Assembly (NCBI RefSeq): GCF_000237925.1
Contig: NW_017385994.1
Coordinates: forward strand, 620,001 to 684,000
Source: Schistosoma mansoni
Taxonomy: Eukaryota; Platyhelminthes; Trematoda; Strigeidida; Schistosomatidae
Direction: 5' to 3'
Length of the DNA: 64,000 bases
In this document: positions 58,376-64,000 of the stretch, in pieces
Layout of the letters: each line of letters opens with the position of its first letter
How positions within the stretch are numbered: position 1 is the stretch's first letter
Made by a program: the position numbers and the translations under genes
The notes under the pieces: model-generated
The model's input: only the letters and a program-made list of their open reading frames with translations
The model's database searches: none
Told to the model about the DNA's origin: nothing

Positions 58376-58573
58376 ATGCATAAGAGCACTATATCTCGAA
58401 TACGTAGTGCACCAACTCAGAGAAATAGTGGGGTAAATATTGATGAATTATCTGCATACGCTACTTTGTCCAACTACGAAGTGCAAGGGTCTATTGGACA
58501 AGGTCAGTTTTCAACCGTGTGGCAAGCCTTTCACCTTCCGTCCTGTCAGACAGTTGCTATGAAAAAAATTAAG
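58376..58573 (+). CDS. NEK6/7: NEK6/7-type kinase, alternative first coding exon 2
   Basis: Sixty-six codons, MHKSTISRIRSAPTQRNSG, then AYATLSNYEVQGSIGQGQFS, TVWQAF and TVAMKKIK. This resembles human NEK7 (GYNTLANFRIEKKIGRGQFS, VALKKVQ) in length and sequence. TAA lies directly before the ATG, so the exon cannot be read through from upstream coding sequence. An acceptor (CTACAG|) at 58345 means a noncoding leader exon exists upstream. The donor AAG|GTTAAT is non-ideal but ends phase 0 exactly as in the preceding alternative exon. Glycine loop GQGQFSTV and lysine AMK are intact. The two alternatives differ at most N-lobe residues. Confidence 0.82.
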
Positions 58574-60480
58574 GTTAATCTAGTTTTCTGTGACTGTCGT
58601 TCACATTTGTTGTCCACCACACAGATGTTGTGTATGTAGATTTAGATTTGATTATTTGCATGCGAACCAAACAATGTATCAATTTTTGTCTAAAGTGACA
58701 TCAGTTAAGAAGTTATAATTCGGTTTATTTCTAACCCTAGTTATCATAGGTTTTGCACCTTTGACTGACCTTGTCCTCTGTAAAGCCCATAAATGTTTGA
58801 GCGATTTATATGATCTGTAACATAAAGCACAACTTTAAGGCAAAGAAACATCAGTGAGAGCAAAAACGTTTATCGACACCTATATGTAAAACAAAACAGG
58901 CGTTTATCCAGCTTTTCAGTACATATACTTGCTTTCTGGTAATTTTTTTGTTTATGACACATACTTACTTGTATTAATAGGATGGACAAGCTTTTGTGAG
59001 GATTTTCTAGTTTTAAATTAGGTAAACAAATATATTTCGTCCATATATGCTTATAGAGAAACTCACTACGCTTTTATTTGTGCTGGTTTGCTAATCCTTT
59101 TTCGACCATTAGTTTTAAACATTTGGCCGGTGGTATTGTGCTCATAACTCAAAACATTCATTCGGTTGTAATTCTTACATTAAACTATCAAATGTTACAT
59201 GTTAAATTCTCTTTATTTATGAGTTTATAAAACTGACGATATGAAAAATATGATTATGTTGTTGCGTCACCTCTTCAAATATCAGGACAGCTAATAGCCG
59301 CTGTAATGTGAATGAATCTAGTGTCACTTTCTGGGCCGAAATTTGAATTCTATGTACTCTGGTATTTTGCTAGAATAAGTAGCAGAGTTGAATGTTCCAC
59401 ATAAAACGGAGCTCGTGGACCGGTTCCAAAAGTACCACAGTAGCTGCAAGTGGACCAGAGCTTGAAGACAAGAAAAATCCACAAACGCAATTGAGTATAT
59501 TGTATTAGGGTAATGAATGAAGCAAAAGTTATGAAAAAATTGGTTGTTTCATACACCACGTTGATTTTAATAAATAACAGATGGCATAGAGTTTTTAAAG
59601 AATAGTGGATTGTGGCTAGAACTAAGAAGAAGAAATCGTAACCTCCTAAATTGGGTTGGGCCGGTTTGCTGGAATTATCAAGCTTTTACTCAGTTACATA
59701 ATTCAAACACAATTTTTACACCAAACGTATTAGATATCCTTGATGCTCAACTTCCATTAGGTTATTTACTTAAGTTTTGACGAATGTGCGCACAAATAAA
59801 TGGCTGTAGGCTTTTTCATGGAGATGTTCAGGATACTAAGGATTACCGAGTAAACGCGGTGCATAGGAAAATTAAAATCGGATCTAGTGATTAAGTTGAA
59901 TGTTTTCTACTTTTTCACAAATTATGGAGATGTCACTACTATATATGCCTCTGTTCCTTGACTGTTAACTGTGGAAGATGGGATACATTCATGACATTTA
60001 TCTGGTCGCTGGTGAAAATTCTTTCTGTTATGTTACTGTGGTTGAAGACTAAGGTCAATACATTCAAGTATCAGTTTCAGTGTTACAAAAAAACCAAATG
60101 AAAACACAAATTCAAGACTTTGCATATTTAACGTACCTAAAGTAAATACATTTATGCTTTATTGTGGTACTAAGATAAGAATGTTTAAAAGCTCAAAACC
60201 CTACCAAACAATTTGAATACCCCTACATAACGAAAGCTTACAAGCACTTTCTGTAGATTCAACATACATTTAATGGCAACTGAGCATATCTATGTCACTG
60301 CTATATGCTAACGCAAATCCTCTCTCAATACAGCATTACACATGGCTGAAAGTTTATCTCAACTTTCACGCAGATGAATATCTATTTGATCTCCGTAAAA
60401 TTGACAGCTGTAAAAGAAATGGCAAACAAGTTACTCCTTTGCTTTTTTGTATTAACATTGAATTATGCTTGCCTTTTTAG
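58574..60480. other. Intron of the kinase gene, 5' part
   Basis: No supported exon. A stretch at 59330-59560 weakly resembles 56161-56460 and may be a diverged repeat. Confidence 0.5.
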
Positions 60481-60497
60481 AAAAAGCAAGAACAGAA

Positions 60498-60847
60498 AAT
60501 TGGTCAGAATAGCATAAATCCACTTTATTTCGTTAGATTCTCATCGGCTGTTTTCAACCTATCATACTTTTATATCAAAATTATCATAAAGTTGACATAC
60601 TTATAACAAGGAAATTAGTCAAATGTGGACATTTATCGTCATTGTGAAGTGGCGATCCAGACAAATATGAGATTAAAGAGGTACAAAGAGTGTTGTAAAT
60701 AAATATAATATGTGAGAGAAGATTCTGCACCATCAGCTACAGTAACAACAGACTACACAGCTAAAAATATCAAGTGACTACATGATGAAGTAAATGAGTG
60801 CGAATTGGCGTTAATTAAGAGTAACCCAATTCGGGATTAAACAGTTA
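60498..60847 (-). repeat. Left 350 bp inverted arm flanking a Penelope-like element
   Basis: As read, identical over 350 bases to the reverse complement of 62150-62499. Weaker similarity continues outward for ~17 bases. Penelope-like elements are known to carry terminal repeats in direct or inverted orientation. Confidence 0.85.
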
Positions 60848-60929
60848 GTTAAATATACACTTAAAGATTTTTTAATTTATTGATTGTGTTAATTATATAA
60901 ATATTGCTGGTAAGTCGATGGTTTTTCTT

Positions 60930-61730
60930 AATGTAACATTATTGCTTACCGAATTACCACTTTCTGAAACCACCGACACAATTTGCCAACAACTTCAACT
61001 CCTATCTTTATTAGTGTCAGAACTCAAATGCACACTTATTATGTGCATGTAAGAGGTTAAATTTCGAATTGACAACAACATATGCCGTCAAGCTTGCGAT
61101 GCGACAATCGGCAGTCCATTTGTCTTTGTTCTGATAGATATATTTATGTTCAGCTATTGATTATATGGCGTATAATATGCAGTATGTCGATGACATCTTT
61201 ATTGTATGTAATGATCAATAACAAGTAAAATACATGTTAAACTTATCCAACGATGCTCATAAAAATATCCCGTTTATCATGGAACATGAAAAGGTTGATA
61301 AGTTCCATTTTCTCGATGCCGCCATACAACACAAGGCCGATAGAACAATTGGACGGCAGATTACCGAAAAAATACATGGAATGGGGTTTATTTGAAATTG
61401 AACATTCTTTTATATTAGTTACCTAAGGCCACTTAGTAAAACGCTATTTCATGGAGTATAAAGAAGATGTACTACTCATACTTTAGAAGGAGTACTGATG
61501 AATGTCATAAAAATGTCCGACGAACAATGAGTATCCGCAAAAGCTTACCGAGAAATGTAAGAAATTTAGAGGAACTAGACTTGAGAAAACCACAGTAGAC
61601 AACAAACCTATGTTTAGTTCAAATTGATTTTAAAGGTGATGACATTGGAGCGGCAAAAAACTGAAACTAAGAACTACATCCATCAAAAGGTATCCTAAGC
61701 AAAGCTGACTTCTACAAAAAAATATGTTCT
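60930..61730 (+). mobile_element. Penelope-like element reverse transcriptase fragment
   Basis: Successive plus-strand frames give VKFRIDNNICRQ...ATIGSP(F), the equivalent of F.F....Y.Q.DG.AMGSPLGP; then QYVDDIFIVCND (61168-61203), containing the catalytic YVDD; then NDAHKNIPFIMEHE and VDKFHFLDAAIQHKADRTI, the N.AH..I.F..E.E....FLD motif peculiar to Penelope-type reverse transcriptases. Downstream, LVQIDFKGDD resembles the linker after the RT. Stops and frameshifts break the copy. No GIY-YIG endonuclease was recognised before the right arm. It lies in a kinase intron. Confidence 0.72.
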
Positions 61731-62149
61731 TTACTGCAATTAGAGATAGATAGGTACCACTTTCACGCTGCCCCCAACTCCGCATAAAAACCTAACTGTA
61801 GAACAGACAGCAGTTCCTACGTTTGATTCTAATAACTTCCCCAAAAGTGTTGGATCAGTGGGACAAGAGGCTTTTAACGATGCTATTTCAAAACATCTCG
61901 TTGACACAGAACTTCATGTTGATGAGCTTAAACCTTTTGCGACTGTCAGTCAACAATAAAATTCTAATCTTCTTAAACTTTTCAAGGCCATAATCACCAA
62001 AGGCCTCAAGCCCGAATTATGTTTCCATAAAGATGTAGTTGTATATGTCTTTTTATTGTGGTAACATTACCCTCGTTTCATCATATCGCTCTTGCAACTC
62101 TATTTCTAACTTCGATTACGCCACCTCCTCCGAATTCATAATTATATTT
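61731..62149. other. Internal sequence between the Penelope-like RT and right arm
   Basis: A plus-strand reading such as LTVEQTAVPTFDSNNFPKSV, then GSVGQEAFNDAISKHLVD is open at about 61790-61950. I recognise no domain. It may be the 3' part of the element. Confidence 0.4.
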
Positions 62150-62499
62150 TAACTGTTTAATCCCGAATTGGGTTACTCTTAATTAACGCCAATTCGCACT
62201 CATTTACTTCATCATGTAGTCACTTGATATTTTTAGCTGTGTAGTCTGTTGTTACTGTAGCTGATGGTGCAGAATCTTCTCTCACATATTATATTTATTT
62301 ACAACACTCTTTGTACCTCTTTAATCTCATATTTGTCTGGATCGCCACTTCACAATGACGATAAATGTCCACATTTGACTAATTTCCTTGTTATAAGTAT
62401 GTCAACTTTATGATAATTTTGATATAAAAGTATGATAGGTTGAAAACAGCCGATGAGAATCTAACGAAATAAAGTGGATTTATGCTATTCTGACCAATT
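62150..62499 (+). repeat. Right 350 bp inverted arm flanking a Penelope-like element
   Basis: Reverse complement of 60498-60847 with no difference seen. The arms enclose ~1.3 kb. A hammerhead-like string near 62448-62470 was examined and not accepted. Confidence 0.85.
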
Positions 62500-62516
62500 C
62501 TCTATTCTTGACCTTT

Positions 62517-63542
62517 TCAAAATGATAAAGGGATAAAAGGTATGATTTTTGTTTTTTCCGGAATTCAAATACCGGTTTTATTCTAGTACTTTCGGAGATT
62601 TTCATAAGCTAAAGTACTCTCGGTATTCATTCTGTTCCTGGCTTTTTTGGTAAAACGAACACGTATAAATTTAAGCCAAGGACTTGAGTTAATTAACTTA
62701 TTTTGTGTAACTACCGTATGCTTTGGTGGATTAAACGGAGATAAACCTTGATTGCATGTCCAACTGCGTTTTGTCAATTCTAGACTAATAATTTGGTTTG
62801 CTTTTATCAGTATAAAATTCTTATGTAGAAAAAGGTAGTGTAACTTGTGTTTAGATTATGAAAATTTTTGTTCCGGAAACATGATGTTGCCTCAATACTT
62901 AATGGCTGCACCATGGATTACTTAACGTAGGCCATTCGTCTGGTGTTTGAAATACTCATCCAAAAGTGGCTAAGAAGCTTCTAATTTAATGCTAATGTAA
63001 CTGAATAAATAAAATGACTTGCCTATTACACAAATTTGTGTATTGTAGACTTTAAATCTGAAGACAGTATTTATATAAACCTGTTTACAGAATCAAACTT
63101 AACAGAACACCGTAATGTAATATTACAGTTTTAAAACGAAACTTTTGCTTGCAGATATCTCCTTTAATCTTAAGAAAGTTAAAGCTCTGTTTATATTGAA
63201 CTTAATACAAAATTTTGTTTTGTTTGTTCCTAGTTTGATGAGAGTCGAGAGCGGTTGTTATAATTACGATCTTACTAAAAAACTTTGTTTGTAACAATAT
63301 TTCTGACAAAGCCATCTGTTATTTCTTCAGGCATTATTATTATTATTACATTTATTGAGGTCTTCTTATGTTTATATGCTTATCATGTATCTGGAATTGT
63401 TTGTACTTAATAATTTTCATTACTTATAATGCTCTACTTGTGTCAATGATATTTTGTAAATATGGATACTTATATAGTCACTAAGTATATTTTTATCGAT
63501 GAATTTATTGATTTGATTATTTGTCTGATATTCTTTCCACAG
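62517..63542. other. Intron of the kinase gene, 3' part
   Basis: No supported exon or repeat. Short (ATT)n run near 63332-63348. Confidence 0.5.
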
Positions 63543-63605
63543 ATATTTGAAATGGTCGATGCAAAAGCACGTCAAGATTGCATAAAAGAGATAGACCTAT
63601 TGAAA
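63543..63605 (+). CDS. NEK6/7: NEK6/7-type kinase, shared exon with helix C
   Basis: A 63-base exon (acceptor TTTCCACAG|ATATTT, donor GAAA|GTGAGT) reading IFEMVDAKARQDC and IKEIDLLK. Human NEK7 has IFDLMDAKARADC and IKEIDLLK here, including the helix C glutamate that pairs with the VAIK lysine. Both flanks are phase 0, so it can follow either alternative first exon. The rest of the kinase domain (HRD, DFG-type loop) lies beyond the window. Confidence 0.9.
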
Positions 63606-64000
63606 GTGAGTTACAGTTGTCTTTTATACGCTTTATTGATTGAAAAAGTAAAATGTTGTTTTATTTTATAAAAACACTATTTTTTCACTCGGTCGCATAT
63701 GATAAGGTTATTCTGTAGCTTTTGACAATCTAAACAGGTTATCAGGTAATTAGTACAACAGTTATTTTCGGATAGTATAATTCTTAATGTTTCTAGAAAA
63801 CATTGTATATTTCACATATTTCAATGATTTAAGCGTACATATCCCCATCAATCAAATTAACTGATAGTTTGTCAAAGGTAGAATGCAAGCAAATAGGACG
63901 ACAGTGATTTAAATGTAAAATTTAGATAAATATCGCTTTGATTTTGGTTAGTGAATGTTCGTCCATCAAATCGGTGTATCAGAGAAACACAATAAAACTA
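63606..64000. other. Start of the next kinase intron
   Basis: No further exon seen before the window ends. Confidence 0.6.

Noticed and set aside
62448-62470. Hammerhead-like string in the inverted arm (CCGATGAG...AACGAAAT)
   Set aside because: The first part of the core reads CCGATGA instead of CTGANGA, stem II cannot pair well and no valid NUH cleavage triplet closes stem III.
1-64000. CRISPR arrays, bacterial operons, rRNA genes
   Set aside because: Nothing of the kind; repeats are dispersed retroelements and the genes have spliceosomal introns.

Overview
The window is AT-rich eukaryotic DNA and looks like a blood fluke, genus Schistosoma. The main reason is the many copies of a tRNA-derived SINE carrying the hammerhead ribozyme sequence known from schistosome Sm-alpha repeats. 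RTE-like LINEs, a Penelope-like element and solo LTRs also fit. Species is not resolved.

Layout. Positions 1-40,400 hold no host exon that I can support. They are dispersed repeats separated by low-complexity AT-rich sequence. I sort the repeats into: A, Sm-alpha-like hammerhead SINEs; B, a second hammerhead family with a tRNA-like middle, often head-to-head inverted (foldback) copies; C, a ~515-535 bp retroposon ending in (AAATA)n; D and E, solo LTRs; G, 5'-truncated RTE-like LINE 3' ends ending in (TAAG)n; H and I, other LINE fragments. Many boundaries are fixed by target-site duplications (TSDs) visible in the sequence. A 200-base N gap lies at 37,110-37,309.

40,748-51,927 (minus strand) carries the last four exons of a BTB/POZ-domain gene. 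Splice sites and reading phases agree across all four. Its introns hold an RTE-like LINE nested in another LINE, C copies and a solo LTR.

57,118-63,605 (plus strand) starts a NEK6/NEK7-type protein kinase gene. Two consecutive exons, 57,546-58,031 and 58,376-58,573, each encode a full glycine loop and the VAIK lysine. Both end in phase 0 at the same point as the shared exon at 63,543-63,605, which suggests alternative starts giving two different kinase N-lobes. The ~5 kb intron before the shared exon holds a Penelope-like reverse transcriptase fragment between two 350 bp inverted arms that look identical. A small ORF just upstream of the first kinase start may be a separate protein. The BTB and kinase genes are divergently oriented; nothing seen links their functions.

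The most unusual signal is family B: at least eight copies pair an antisense hammerhead-bearing arm with a sense arm, and three of these are bounded by 11-13 bp TSDs, so the inverted form itself appears to have been mobile.
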